Shown here one piece after another: positions 38,040 to 50,269 of a stretch of 64,000 nt of DNA (positions within the stretch are counted from its first letter, which is position 1; each line of letters starts with the position of its first letter). The notes beneath the pieces were generated by a model. It was not told the origin of the DNA, searched no databases, and worked only from the letters and a program-made list of their open reading frames with translations. Both the position numbers and the translations under genes were made by a program. The stretch covers positions 558,001 through 622,000 of the forward strand of contig OZ234494.1 of assembly GCA_965153455.1 (NCBI GenBank), written 5' to 3'. Origin of the DNA: Sphagnum compactum. Lineage: Eukaryota > Bryophyta > Sphagnopsida > Sphagnales.

Positions 38040-39400
38040 AAATAAAAGATTTTTGTGTGTTTATTCATAATAACACAAGCCTCATAGCACAATAATGCAA
38101 TTTGAAAGCCTTGTAAGTCTATGTCCTTTGTTTCGCATATAACACAAAACTAATGTAATTTGAAAGTCTTGAAAGTCTCTAATTTTTTCCTCATAAGTGC
38201 TAGATACCATCATAACACAAGAATGCAACTCAAAGGTCTTGAAAATCTCTCCTTTTCAACATATATAATCACAAAACTCTTAACACAAAAGAAATGCAAA
38301 TTTGAAGGTTTTTGAAAGCCCTCTCTGTGAGCTTCATATAATCACAAAACTCACATCCAACCCAAAAAAGAAACAATTTGAGGATCTTTGGAAACCTCCC
38401 CTTTTTTAATGCAAATATACCCCTCAAATAACATAGCACCAAAAAAATTCCAAAATTTTCGAGGTTTTCAAAAGCCTCTCCTTAAACTACATGCAACAAC
38501 AAAACTTTTCATGATTAACAAAAAGAAATGTAAGTTGAAGATCTTTGAAAACCTCTCCTTAAGCCTTCATGTAATGACAAAATTTTCCATAACCAACAAA
38601 AAGAAATGTAATTTCAAGTCTTTCAAAGTCTTTTCATTTTTGATTCATGAATGATCATCACAAACATTCGGATTCATTTAGTATATAAGAATGTGATTTG
38701 GAGGTCTTGGAGGGGGTTCCTTTTTAACACACATAAGATACTCACCCAAGAATAACATAGAACAAAGGAAATGCCAATTTTGAAGGTCTTTCAAAACCTC
38801 TCAAGCCTTCATCTAACAATAGAACTTCCCATAACCAACAAAAAGAAATGCAATTTGAAGATCTTCCAAGTCTTTGCTTTTGGACTCATGAATGATCATC
38901 ACAAACATTCGGATTCATTTAGTATAAGAATGTGATTTGGAGGTCTTTGAAAGGCTCTACTTTTTAACACACATATGTCCTCACCCACAAATAACATAGC
39001 ACAAAAGAAATGCCTATTTTGAAGGTCTTTGAAAACCTCTTTCGTTAAGCTTCATGTAAGTAACAAGACTTTCCAATAACCAACAAAAAACAAAAGCAAT
39101 TTGAAGATCTTCAAAGTCTTTCCTTTTGGACTCATGAATGATCGTCACAAAACATTCGGATTCATTTAGTATAAGAATGTGATTTGGAGGTCTTTGAAAA
39201 AGGCTTTCCTTTTTAACACACATATATACTCACTCGCAAATAGCATAGCACAAAGGAAATGCCAAATTTGAAAGTTTGAAGGTCTTTGAGAACCTCTCCT
39301 TAAGCTTTCATGCAACAACAAAACTTTCCATAACCAACAAAAAGAAATGCAAAATGTGTTGAAAGGTGTTGAAAATCTCTCTCTTCTTTTGTTTTTTTGA
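38040..39400. repeat. Tandem array of a roughly 243-bp degenerate unit
   Basis: ATGAATGATCATCACAAACA starts at 38647 and 38888, and a close variant at 39134 (spacings 241 and 246 bp). Each is followed by ATTCGGATTCATTTAGTAT, GTGATTTGGAGGTCTT and an ACACACATA...TAACATAGCAC segment. More diverged relatives (AAAGAAATGCAA...GAAGGTCTTTGAAA) extend back to about 38080. The internal word GAAGGTCTTTGAAA recurs as a sub-repeat. Confidence 0.85.
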
Positions 39401-40497
39401 CTAATGGGTAAACCAACAAGACAAAGATTCACATAGCACACAAATTTCCTTGAAAAGGATTTCATGAGAAACACTTGACACAAAGTACTTTACAAAACAA
39501 AACAAAAAAACACTTTGAAAGTTTTCTTTTGAAGAAGAAAGGAAGACAACTAGTGCAAGATTTGCTTGTTGTGGTTGTTGCACTTTTTTCACAAGTGTGA
39601 TTTTCGAAAAGAAGAAGGAAAAAAAATGAAAATCCTCATATTCAGGATGTGTTTGTTGTTCTTATACCTGGGCGGAAGTTTGCCTTGTAGTTAAGAAAGG
39701 AAAAAAAAGAAGAAGAAAGAATGCTGGAATTGTTGTTATTGTACCTTGTGGGAAGTCTACACCTTCTGGAAACAAAGATGGAGGATGCAGGATTTGTTGT
39801 TGTTGTAGTACCTTTGTCACAAGTCTGCCTTTCAGGAAGACGAAGAAAGAAGAAGAGCAAGAAGAAGAATGCATGATCATGTGTTTGTTGTCAGAAGTCT
39901 GTCTTCCAGACAGAAAGACAGAAAGAAAGAAGAAGAATGCAGGAAATTTTATTGTTGTTTGTTGTTTGTTGAAGCTTGTCAGTAGTCTGCCGTTCCTTCG
40001 AAAGGAATGGTAACGCTCGTTTGTTTGTTTGTTTGTTTGTTTCCTCGTTCCGTCTCCAGGTTCTTGCAGGAAGCTGTCGTGGTGACGCATGTCCACAGGC
40101 AGCGACGATAAGCGCAACAAGAACGACAACGACACATCCGCTTTCTTACTTAACTACCACGTGTTGCCGACTCGAGAGAGCATGCATGGCATCCATGACG
40201 TGTGCGACGATCACTGGGAAAGACTCCTCCGTCTCTCTCTCTCTCTTTCTCTCTCTCTACTGCTGTCTTTGTGGTCGTGCTTCTTGAACACTGCCTAAGA
40301 AACTGTTGTCTGTTTGCATCGTCTTTTTTTGTCCAGTTTGATGATGCATCACGCTGGTTAGCATCCGACAATTTTCCGTTTATCGAGATTCTTCTTTCGA
40401 TAGAGGTCGAGGATTGTCTTCATCGCTGTGTGTGTGTGTAAAGCTTTTGCCTCGGCGTGCGGGGTTTCTTTCTCAAAGCAAGCAAAGAAAAAAGAAT
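39401..40497. other. Flank and probable promoter/5' UTR of the HhH gene
   Basis: 39.4-39.95 kb is A-rich with repeated TTGTTGTTG/AGAAGAAG words. From about 40.0 kb GC content rises, with (TTTG)n at 40018-40041 and (CT)n at 40232-40258, typical of a plant 5' region. No separate gene is supported. Confidence 0.4.
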
Positions 40498-43394
40498 ATG
40501 GGAAGAATAAGAGGAAACAAGAGCAGGGTGAGTGGGAGTAATGGCAGGGAGAAGCTACAAAAGGAGGCGCGACATCGCAGGCATAAGGAGCGACAGAAGG
40601 CGGCTCGCTCGAGTTTGCTGGGTTGGATTCGTGATTTCCTCACGGCCGATTCCTTCATGTATGGTCCCTTGTTAACACAACAGCCGAAGTTTCCCTCTCT
40701 GTCTACAGACTCCCCTCCTGCTCCGCTTTCCCACGGTATGTATTCTCTCCGTCTGCTTTCTCTTCCCACAGAAAAACAATTGTTTGCAGATTGCAAAGCT
40801 TCGAGCGGTGAAGTCTACACTCTGTTGCAGTATTCTTTCTGAATTCCTGCACAACGACAGTTTTACTGCAGCAGCAAAGATCGCAGTGAGAGTTTGATGA
40901 GTTTGTCTAGGGTTGTTGTTGTATATGGGCTACACATGCAGGTGGAGATCATGGACATGGTGAGACTACAGGTGGTGCAGCAACAGCTGCAGGAGAAGCA
41001 ACAGCAGCAACAGCTGATGAGCAAGACAAAGATGTCACAGAAGCTGGAAGAACCTCAGCAGTACAAAGTGGGGATGAAGAGACAAGCAAGCTCTATCAAG
41101 GATCAAGATCGACAACCACCACCACATTCTTGTCTGTTCAACAGACTGTGAAAATCCCTGCTGCAGAAGTTGCCTCCACTCCAACCACTGCTGATTTGCA
41201 GCAACTGAAAAGAGTTGCACAAGCACACATGCGGGAACTAGAAGATGAGACGTTTCTGCTGCTCGGGGAGCATGAAGAGGGCACATCTTCCATGACTGGA
41301 TCCCATGACTACAAGGAAGATTGTATTCCTTTGGACCATGAAATCGCACAAAAGGTACAATCCATGCCACACCACAAACCCTGTCTCAGCACTTTTTTGG
41401 ATTCATGACACTGCACAACCATCCCAGAACCAAGTCTCATCACTTTCTGGATTCATGGCATGGTTTCATGGTGAAACCATGCCACAACCATGTCTCAGAT
41501 CACTTTCTGGATTCATGGCATGGCACAACCATGGCACATCACTTTCTGTAGCTTCAGAAAGAGAATTATGCTATCAATCAAGTGTTTGAACAGCAGTTGA
41601 GTTGCTTCGCCACATTCTCAAATTTTGGACCCATGTGTGATATGGTAGACAGACCTGGTTGAGCTTTGAATGGACTTCACTGTGTAAATATGGGTTTGGT
41701 TTGCTGTGTCTTTTGTTTTCGGTGAGTGCAGGTAGCAAAGATGCTGGTGTGCAAAGTAGGGGGCAGGTACTCGAAGGAGTTGGGAATCAATCTGGATGTG
41801 GGTGATGTGGAAGTGGAGAGATGGTTTTTGGCAGTCACTCTCTTTCACCGGCATCTGACTTTTGATGTACTGAAGCAGACCTTCAAGGTACATATGTAAT
41901 AAATGTTGATGTTGAATCTAAGCACAATTCTCATCAATTTTGATTGTGTATGTGTGGCTGAAACTCCTTTTGGAAAAACTTTTTTGCCTGCGATGGTTCC
42001 AATCTGTTCTGGGAGGGGAAAAAGATGGTCTAATCAGTGGTGTGAATTGAACTCTGGGTTGTGCAGAAACTGGGAGATGCTGGTATTGCAACTGTGGCAG
42101 ACTCACTGAAGTTGGAGGAGAGTGAAGTTGCAGACATTCTGGAATCATCAGGCTACACCACTTACAAGCACAGGTATTTGCTTTTAACATGAATTTTCCT
42201 TGGGCACTTCTGGGCATTGGAGCAGTTTTCTCTCATGTTGGATTCATGCTGTCATCTTCTTTCTCCTGCTGCTGTCTTGTCTTGCATTCTATGTTCTTGG
42301 CATCACTTTTATGTTGGATTGCGTGCATCTTGCTCTGAGCTTTCTGTGAACAGCAGTCATTTTCTTCTGTTGTGAGCTACTGCTGCTTATCTTCATGTGG
42401 TGTCTAAAACTGTCCTCTCTAAACATGCATCTGCAAAGGATGCAGGGCAGCAGCTCGGTTAAGAAAATTGGCAATGCAGTTGGAGGTAGATTACAAGGGC
42501 AAGGTGTCCTCCATGAAGACCATGCTTGATGCAAGTGAACTAAGTCGGCAAATCAGCAGCCTGCATGGCTTGAATTCCAACACTGCCAGCATCTTCTTGA
42601 GGTACTCTTCAGTCTCTTTCTTTAGTTTGGGGAGTCACTAGACTGCATGTGGAAAGATTCTTCAGTAGTCCATTGCTTCAAGAGCTAAATATGGCCAAAA
42701 GGTGTGAGCCTTTAATCAAAGTAGACAAGGGTATCTTCATCTGTGCATCAAATGTCTGGAGTTGAACTGTTTGTTGGGTGTTCTTTTGTATGTGTAGGGA
42801 ATTGCGAGGTGTGTGGCCTGGAATATCTTTAAGTTATGACAGGCGCACTACCAGAGCTGCTGCACACTTAGGTCTTCTAGATCCTGATGCTGATGATGCT
42901 TCCAACAAGTTCACAAGGGGCTTGCAGAACTCTTTGAAGCCTATTGCTCATGCAACAGGTATTGTCATCACAACCCCTGGTTTGGGAAATCACTTGTATC
43001 TTTGTGGGTAGGTCACACAGGAAGGGGGTTGGATGTAGGGTGCTGAAGTCATTCTTCCTCTGAGTTTCCAGTTTTGCCCTGACCTACAGTGCTGGATGCA
43101 TTTTCCATGTTACCTTAACCATGAGAAGCCTCCAAAGTGACAAAGATCTTAGAATGTCATCGGCTTGAATGTTGTGGGTACATAAGCTTGAATAAGTCCT
43201 GGCCTCAATGGGAATCTGCCATCACTGACTTATCACCAGATTAGATTTGACAAGTTTCAAGTTTAATTCCTTTTTGCATATTCAAGTTTAATTGAGTGTA
43301 CTTGCTTCAGGAGTTGGGTGCTGACTTGGAGAGGATGCACTGGGGTTGGTGGATGCAGGAAAAGATGAAAGGGATCTGGAAGTATCTCTTGTGA
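40498..43394 (+). CDS. Helix-hairpin-helix protein related to the EndoIII/HhH-GPD fold, atypical; 7 exons, 442 aa
   Basis: Exons: 40498-40735, 40942-41354, 41732-41887, 42067-42173, 42446-42601, 42798-42958, 43297-43394. All are GT-AG and phases add to 442 codons plus TGA. The start is MGRIRGNKSRVSGSNGREK, a basic stretch (to about residue 42) that could direct nuclear or nucleolar import. Residues about 80-165 are Ala/Thr/Glu-rich low complexity. The conserved-looking core runs from about 215: RYSKELGINLDVGDVEVERW, LTFDVLKQTFKKLGDAGI, ILESSGYTTYKHRAAARLRK, then the hairpin LHGLNSNTASIFLRELRGVW, then DRRTTRAAAHLGLL. This order matches DNA glycosylases of the endonuclease III type (hairpin LPGVGRKTA). 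The position of the catalytic Lys is occupied by Asn, a possible Asp equivalent follows, and no Cys cluster for a 4Fe-4S centre is seen. The tail reads ELGADLERMHWGWWMQEKMK. Gene model confidence is good; enzymatic role is unproven. An upstream in-frame ATG at 40414 exists, but 40498 starts the better-looking sequence. Confidence 0.75.
41457..41483. repeat. Perfect 12-bp inverted repeat within intron 2 of the HhH gene
   Basis: GGCATGGTTTCA (41457-41468), loop TGG, then TGAAACCATGCC (41472-41483). It lies among three diverged direct copies of a CACTTTCTGGATTCATGGCA word at about 41385-41560. Confidence 0.85.
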
Positions 43395-46322
43395 AACTAG
43401 GCCTTTCTCATGAACGCCATTATCGGGATTGCCCAGGTGGGGTTGCCTGTAACTTTCTTGCCTCCGATGTGTAAGTAGAAAACAAAAATAGTGGAGGTAA
43501 ACCTGTGAAATGCATAGGTTTATTGAACTTGGATATCGCCAGATTGAAATGATGACAATGTCCTCAAGGCTTATTTGGAGATATTGCCCTTCAACCTGAG
43601 AGTGAAGAGTGTAACAGATATGACATCCTAGAGCACAGAAGGGGTCACGTTTTTTGTCTAGTGATGCACATACCATTGTGAAAATGGTAACACTTTTTTG
43701 TGTAATCAAGTTCTTGTACATTTTTGTCAAATAATTTACAGTTTCAGCTGACAGAAAGCAGTTGTACAATTACTAGATAGCTTCTGGAGAGCAGATCTTG
43801 TGTATCATGTTCTCCTGCATTTCCTGCTCTCAATCTCCACAGTTGGTGTTTTTTTACTGGCATGTTTATGCAGGTCATTTTTAGATGTAAGAATGAAGTG
43901 TTTAGTTTTGTGATCTAGTAATACTCTTTGTCAATTTGCTGCCTGGATAAAAATGCATCTTTGTTCCCTGCTGGGGAAATATGCAGCTGGGTGTCTTTTG
44001 TGGGTCTCATGCACCAGCTTGAAGTATGGCTTTTTATCTTGTCTTTTTATCACTCACTTATATACCTGAGAGCTGTCAAAGTTTCAATTGAAGATGTGAA
44101 GACCACAGGCATTTTATATGGATGGAAGATGGTTTGTTGACTTTGCCCAGAGCAGAAGAGACTCCGCAGCCATATAGGATTTGGGATGCAATTTTGGGTT
44201 CAACTGGGAATCAATTTGTGGGTGAAAGCTGGAGACCTAGCTGTACTCTTCTCTGGGCAGGTTTTTGTAACCAAATTAATTTTGCACACCATGGAGTGTC
44301 ATGAGCACAGATGGGCAAGAGGGAACCACCAGCCACTAGTGCACCAAGAGGGATGGATGCTGGGTGGACAGGCAAACACTTATTTCATTGGGTTGCAGTT
44401 CTATAGTTAACCATGAGGTTGAGCTCAGTCAGTGTTTAGTATGTATGTACCTATCTGGTAACCCACTAGCCCTTACTTACTTGCTAACCATTTACATGCA
44501 TCTATTCACCCAGTATTGTCCCTACCTACTTACATACTAGACCTATTTTTCACAGGACAGGTTACCAAGGTGAAACCCAACTTCAACTCCGTTGTTGAAT
44601 TTCCATACACAGCTGAGTCATAAGAGGCTTCCAATGGATGGTGCACTAGTGACTGTCGGTGCACTCTACCTGAAAGAGAAGAGGTCCCTACCTCCTCAGG
44701 TAATCTGCACCTCCACTGTTGCTTACTTGCCAACCCGTTTGGTTTTCTATTAAAGTCTGTATCTGTACAAATTCTGCCACATGATCAACCCTAAGTTTTG
44801 CAATAGATTCATTTGTGAATCATCATACACTTGACATCACCATCTAGAAGCTTGGGTGATAAAACCTGTTGGTTTTGTTGGCTCTGCCTGCAAGGAAAAA
44901 AAGACAAGACTATGGGATTGATGATGCGATATTGCCTCCTCCGGTGATATCAGACTGGTATGTTCTTCCATACCAGTACTACCATAGTAATCTAGCAGGT
45001 TGGTTGGGCGGGAAATTATTGTGATAAACAAAATTCAGAACAATTTGAGAAATTATTAAGGTGTACTTAACAAGTAAAACACAACACCTTAATAATTTCA
45101 CCATGGTTATATCAGCATCTTAGGAGAAAATCTATTAAATATTCAGCATCAAAGTGCAGAACTGGTTAGGCTATTATCGCGTGTTCTACATGTGATTAGT
45201 TTGAGGTCTATTGCATCAACATATTAGCAAGTGTTAAGTGTCTCTCCACATGTCTAGTGAAAGCAATTCATTAAGGTCAATTTTTTATATTATTCAAATA
45301 ATTATTTTGATTTTGAATAAAAGCTTATAATTTGTGATTAATTTATGTATTGCATTACTATTATGTATACAATTATTAAATGAATGTATGATAAATATAA
45401 TGTACATGTCTTTTAAGTATGTATGTATGTATGTATGGCATGTAGTAACCAATGTATTACAAAAATATTATAATTAAATATAATATAGTATTGCTTATTA
45501 ACATAATATTACTAGTTATTTTTTTCATAATGTAATATGAAATATGAATACCAATTTTATTATTAATTAAAATAAATGATTTTTTCCCATTTTATTTATG
45601 TTTGTCATAAACTCTTTTGCAATAATCAAATGTTGCAACTTGTCAAATCACCCTTTTTTTTATTAATGAAGAAAGGTTTTGTGAGTTGTTATTAAATAAT
45701 GAAATTTAAATATGTTTTCTTTTAAATGGTTTGAAATTTGTATGTTTCAGCTTTCTTATATACGGTTTAACTATGATCCAGAATTTAGCTCCACCTTCAA
45801 TTCCCATTTTAACTTGAATTTGACAAATTGTGAGAAGTGCACATGGATTGAAGATTTTGCTTATTTTTGCGATTAGTTTTACTTAGCACCACCAATCATA
45901 AAATAGCAAGAGGATCAAATGTACAACTTCTGCATTAGAGCAAAGAACAAATGAGTCATCCCTCAAGTAAATTATTTTCACCTATTCTTTCCCTAAACCC
46001 TGAAGCTATTGAACACGAACATATGCAGACCAAAACCATCTCAATCTATGATGTCCAAAAGAAAAGGGTAGTCATTCGAGCAACCACCATTTTTATGTCA
46101 AAGACTAGTTCACACACAAAGTCATACTTAATTCTTATGAAAGATTGAACTTTGAGCATGAAAAGAATGTTGATTTTCTATATTGAGTTTTGGGCAAGAA
46201 CCTATTACCTGAAAACATCACGAGAGCAATAGAATAGTATACAGTCAATTGATTTCCTCATGTGTGTTTGTTTTCCACTACCGACTGGCATAGAATACCA
46301 CTACACTTTGAAGTTTCAGCTG
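43395..46322. other. Intergenic DNA between the HhH and GT47 genes
   Basis: No gene is recognised. 43.4-44.9 kb has mixed composition; 45.2-46.0 kb is AT-rich with (GTAT)n at 45417-45436. The segment near 44458-44500 shares CCCACTAGCCCTTAC with 2360-2374 and is similar around it, so it may be a diverged dispersed repeat. The stretch next to 46323 should include the GT47 3' UTR. Confidence 0.4.
45049..45099. repeat. Perfect 16-bp inverted repeat (hairpin)
   Basis: GAAATTATTAAGGTGT (45049-45064) and ACACCTTAATAATTTC (45084-45099) are exact reverse complements separated by 19 nt. Confidence 0.85.
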
Positions 46323-49061
46323 CTACATCCTGTCAGCAAGATTGTGCCTTTGTAGTCTATGGATTGCTAGCTGCACAGCTGGTAGTTTCCGCTGAACCTG
46401 CTTCCAAATCATGTTTACAGCATCATCTGTCTTTGGTGGGTGTTGGTAATGAAAGTGATGTGACACTTCCTTCAGCCTCTTCCACATCCGGAGCCAATGC
46501 TCTTTGTCAATGTTGCGTAAATAGTTCAGAAGATAGTCTCCAGGGCGGATAGCTTCCTCAGCTGAGAAAAACAATGCAAACTCTGTGTAATCAAGTTCAT
46601 CCTCAAATGGCAGTTCTATTTTATCGCTCACAATGACAGGGACACAGTGGCTCGCAATTGCGTCAAAAAGGCGACAAGATGATGGTGTGTCTCCAGCTGG
46701 ATGCAAGCAAAACCGTGATGAACGCATACCCTTAGTTGCCTGCAAAAAAGACACGGGCACAATAATAAATCCATTAGCAAGGAGGAGTCCTATGCCAGAC
46801 AGCCATGACCCAGTAGCATTCACACATCTACAGATGTCAATTTCTTTTAAGGAGGCAAGAGTTGTTGAGGACCCAAAAAGTTCACTCTGTTTCCTACATG
46901 GCATCAAAGAATATTGGAGAAAACTCAGAAACCAGAGTTCAAGGGCAGCTAGAAAGGTTAGGTGAGATTGTAAAAGAACGAATACCTGCTCCACCCCTTC
47001 CTCTGAGGGGAGGCTATTCACAAAGTGCACATCTGTTCTGTTCTCTAAAAGCTTTGCCAATTTTCTCCTCACTGTCCCATCCTGTTGAATGCACCATCCA
47101 ACAATGCCCGATGTGATGAGGAAGACAAAAAAACAATGATGGACTCTCTCACACTGTGGATGATATTGCAAGCATGCAAGCACACAACATGAACTTCGGT
47201 AAGAAGATCCAAAACAAATGCAACATTATCCCACAGGACAAAAATCTAACCTCTCTTCTCAATTCAACACTGTGCTCAAATCTGGTGCCTATCCAACAGC
47301 CAACATTGAACTTTTTTTCTGTTTTCAGGTCTTGCTAGAATTTAAATTGAAACCAACAACCATGTGAAAAGAAACTGGAGGAATTATCTTTGATCTTCGT
47401 GCCACTTGCAAACACATTCATGGATTGAAAGAACCATAGATGATTGCAGAAGCAAAATCTGTACTCACATCCTTGCGCTCGACTCTTCCTTGGAAAAATA
47501 AGAGGATGTTCCTGGATGCAAATGGGTCAGCTATGCTGTCGTCATCATTCTCTTTCCACATGGGCACTACATGCTCATATGGAGCTACAACATCCTTCTG
47601 AAGCCGCGCAATCTCCTTTGGATACCGCCCAAAATCTGCAACTATGAGAATTGAGTCTTTAAGCCTCTCTCTGTAATACCTGTCCATAAATAACCCAACA
47701 TCCCCCCACCCGAAGTCTCAATCATTGACAAAAGAAAACCACCACAAAGTGTTCTTGTACTCAAAAACCATCGTAATCTGTTTTTCTCTCTTTGCTTCTC
47801 AAACCGGTCTCCAAATGTTGCAACACTCACTGTTGTTTTCTCTCATGAACAATACTCACAAAGCAGAATTGTTTTGTTACTGAATCCTAGAATTAGCAAG
47901 CAAGCAAGCTGGAGACAGCAACAGAGACAGTTTCAGAAACCAGCTCTGAAAACAGTACCTAAACGCATTTGGATGATGTGCAACGATGACATGATCATGC
48001 CCTTGAGATGCTTGCCACCATTTTGACTCCATCAGCATTTCCACCACACCCATCTGCAACCGCCCCCCAATTACTGAGACCAGCTCAAGAATGCCCATAT
48101 ACTTTGCCATTGTTACTGATCACAGAGCTTGACAGTAGTGTGGGTTTCTCTTAGTTTCCAAGATGACACTGATACTGCTGAGCTTGACAGTAGTGTGGGT
48201 TTTTCTTAGTTTTTGAGATGACATGGATATTGCTGAGCTTGACAGTAGTGTGGGTTTTTCTTAGTTGCTGAGATGACACTGATATTGCGGAGCTTGACAC
48301 TAGGGTTGGTTTTTCTTAGTTTTCAAATGACAAACAGAGGCACATAGGGAGAGAGAGTTAGAGAGTAGCAGCAGCAGCAGCAGCAACAGCATACTTACTT
48401 GGAGAAGTTTGTCAATCTTGGCTTCAGGTCCAAGCATAATACGACCATAAGTGTTGAAGGAAAGTGATGAGAAGAATGGCACAAAGAAGACATCAGCTTG
48501 CTCTGGATCCTTCACTCTCACAGCTGCCTTCTTCTCCTCCTCCTTCCCATCATGATTGTGAGATGGGTCATGGTCATCCTGCAGCATGTCCAGCATCATC
48601 CAGTATTCCACACTATGTTGTCTGTTGACTCCCCATCTGGTCTTCAGTGCTGGAGCAACCTCTTGGTCTGTCCATGGAAGCTCCTGGCTGATCCCATCAT
48701 CCTTCTTCACCATCCCCAGATTGTACTTCCGAGGCAAATCATACATAAAAACCTTGAGAGGTGAGGAGCATTCAATGTTTGCATCCCGAATCCTCACCCC
48801 AACATCATCCAGATTCATAGCAGAAACTGATGATGATGATGATGATGATGATGACGATGCATCCGAGAGATTCCCACTCTGCCAAGATCTTATACTTTCG
48901 CGAATCCTGCTGAAAGACAAGGAAAGAGATCTGGCCTCAGGGTAAATCACAGACGGAAGCAGAAGAAGAGCTGCAACACAAATGCTTGTGAGCACCAAGA
49001 TCACCGGCTTCTTCATCATCATCCCCTTGCCTCCTCCCATCTGCATCACCATCACCATCAT
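46323..49061 (-). CDS. GT47 exostosin-family glycosyltransferase, ARAD-like, 5 exons, 493 aa
   Basis: Predicted Golgi type II membrane glycosyltransferase of family GT47. The closest group I recognise is the Arabidopsis ARAD (arabinan-related) clade, involved in cell-wall polysaccharide synthesis. Minus-strand exons: 49061-48399, 48053-47959, 47679-47469, 47081-46986, 46739-46323; phases join to 493 codons plus stop. A Met-rich start precedes a hydrophobic anchor (about residues 20-40, [20 protein letters not shown]), then a Ser-rich stem with a pure Ser run encoded by a (GAT)n-type repeat. The exostosin domain begins near 115 with [15 protein letters not shown] and contains [55 protein letters not shown], and [19 protein letters not shown] followed by [17 protein letters not shown], the C-terminal nucleotide-sugar region. 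The most upstream ATG was chosen; starts at internal Met codons in the first 16 residues are also possible. Confidence 0.93.
48126..48335. repeat. 55-bp minisatellite, nearly 4 copies, in GT47 intron 1
   Basis: AGCTTGACA starts at 48126, 48181, 48236 and 48291 (period 55 bp), each followed by TAGTGTGGGTTT...TTCTTAGTTT...GATGACA; the last copy is partial and diverged (TAGGGTTGG). Confidence 0.92.
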
Positions 49062-50230
49062 CTTCTTCTTGGGTACCCCAACTCCCTAGTCCCCGGAGAT
49101 CCCCGTCCGTGATCGCGGGACACACGCAGTTTCAACCTCCTCAGGTCCTCCTCCTCTCTAGGACTTGAAGAACTCCATGATCTTGTCGCTCCTCTGCGCC
49201 GCGGACTTCATGATTTCCGATCTGAGTACTTGCGCTTGAAACCAGACAGGAGGAGGAGAAGAGAACAACTCTCCGCTGCTCGATTTGCCCTTCTTTCATT
49301 CCAATTTTCCAGCACCCAAAAAAAGCTTCTTCTTCTTCTTCTTCTTCTTCGTCCAGATTGCTGCAAAATCCTGGCGCTCTGACTCATGGATGATGTCTAG
49401 AATCTTCTTTGCAGCATTCCGCATTCTTATTCTTGCTCCTCCGACGTTGCTCCGCCTCCTCCTGCTCCTGTTTTCGAAACACCGGAGAGTCTCAGCAAAC
49501 ATCATCCTAGAGATGAATCCTTTTGTCACAACAAGTACCCAAATGCAGATTTCTCAAAATCCCCTCACAAACAACACGAGAAGAATGCGAGGAGGTGAAG
49601 GAAAAAAATAATCTCACCCATTACAAGGACTACTGCAAAAGCTTTGAAGCAGCAGAAAACGAAACAAAGGAGGAAAAAAGATCCAGGAACCCCAAGACAC
49701 GAGAGAATTCTACTCCAACTCATTCATTCTAGAACTAGATTCAATCCATCAGAGTCCAAATGCGCACCAACTTCATCGCCTCCGCCTCCGCCGCCGCCGC
49801 CGTCATGGTAGTCTTAGAGCAGGATCTGGATCTCTTTTCTTTCTTCCACAACAAAACACACCATTGAGTCACATGCACAAGTGCATTAGAAGAGCATTGT
49901 TTGTTGTTCACACGACTGCTGCATGCAACAACAACAACAACTCCATCTCCATCTCTCTCTCTCTCTCTCTCCTCTCCTCTCTCTCTCTCTCTATACAGCA
50001 ATTGTCAAAACAGTCAAAAGACACAAGAAGCCCAGAACTCTTATGAAAAACATTATGGAGGGAAGGAAGGAAGGAAGGAAGGGCCCACAACAACAAGTCC
50101 ATAATTCTGGGAAGGAGAAATTGCCTGACATACTCCACACTTTCTGGCTACCTAATCATGAGTAAGGGAAAGGAGGGAGAGAGAGAGAGAGAGAGAGAGA
50201 TTGGATACAAACAAACAATTTCAAAAATAT
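49062..50230. other. GT47 upstream region with GA/CT microsatellites
   Basis: This is promoter and 5' UTR of the minus-strand GT47 gene. (CTT)n lies at 49327-49350, (CT)n at about 49953-49991, (GGAA)n at 50059-50080 and (GA)n at 50177-50201. No separate gene is supported. Confidence 0.45.
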
Positions 50231-50269
50231 TTTTCTTGTTGGGCATTGTCTTGCAATTGTGTCAAGATC

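Noticed and set aside
40414-40497. Upstream in-frame ATG extending the HhH protein by 28 codons
   Set aside because: The extension (MSSSLCVCVKLLPRR...) is in a CT/GT-rich 5' UTR-like stretch; MGRIRGNKSR at 40498 looks like the natural start, but this is not proven.
43311-43394. HhH last exon starting at the CAG acceptor at 43310
   Set aside because: That acceptor gives the wrong phase after exon 6 and an immediate stop. The AG at 43296 restores the frame through ELGADLERMHWGWW.
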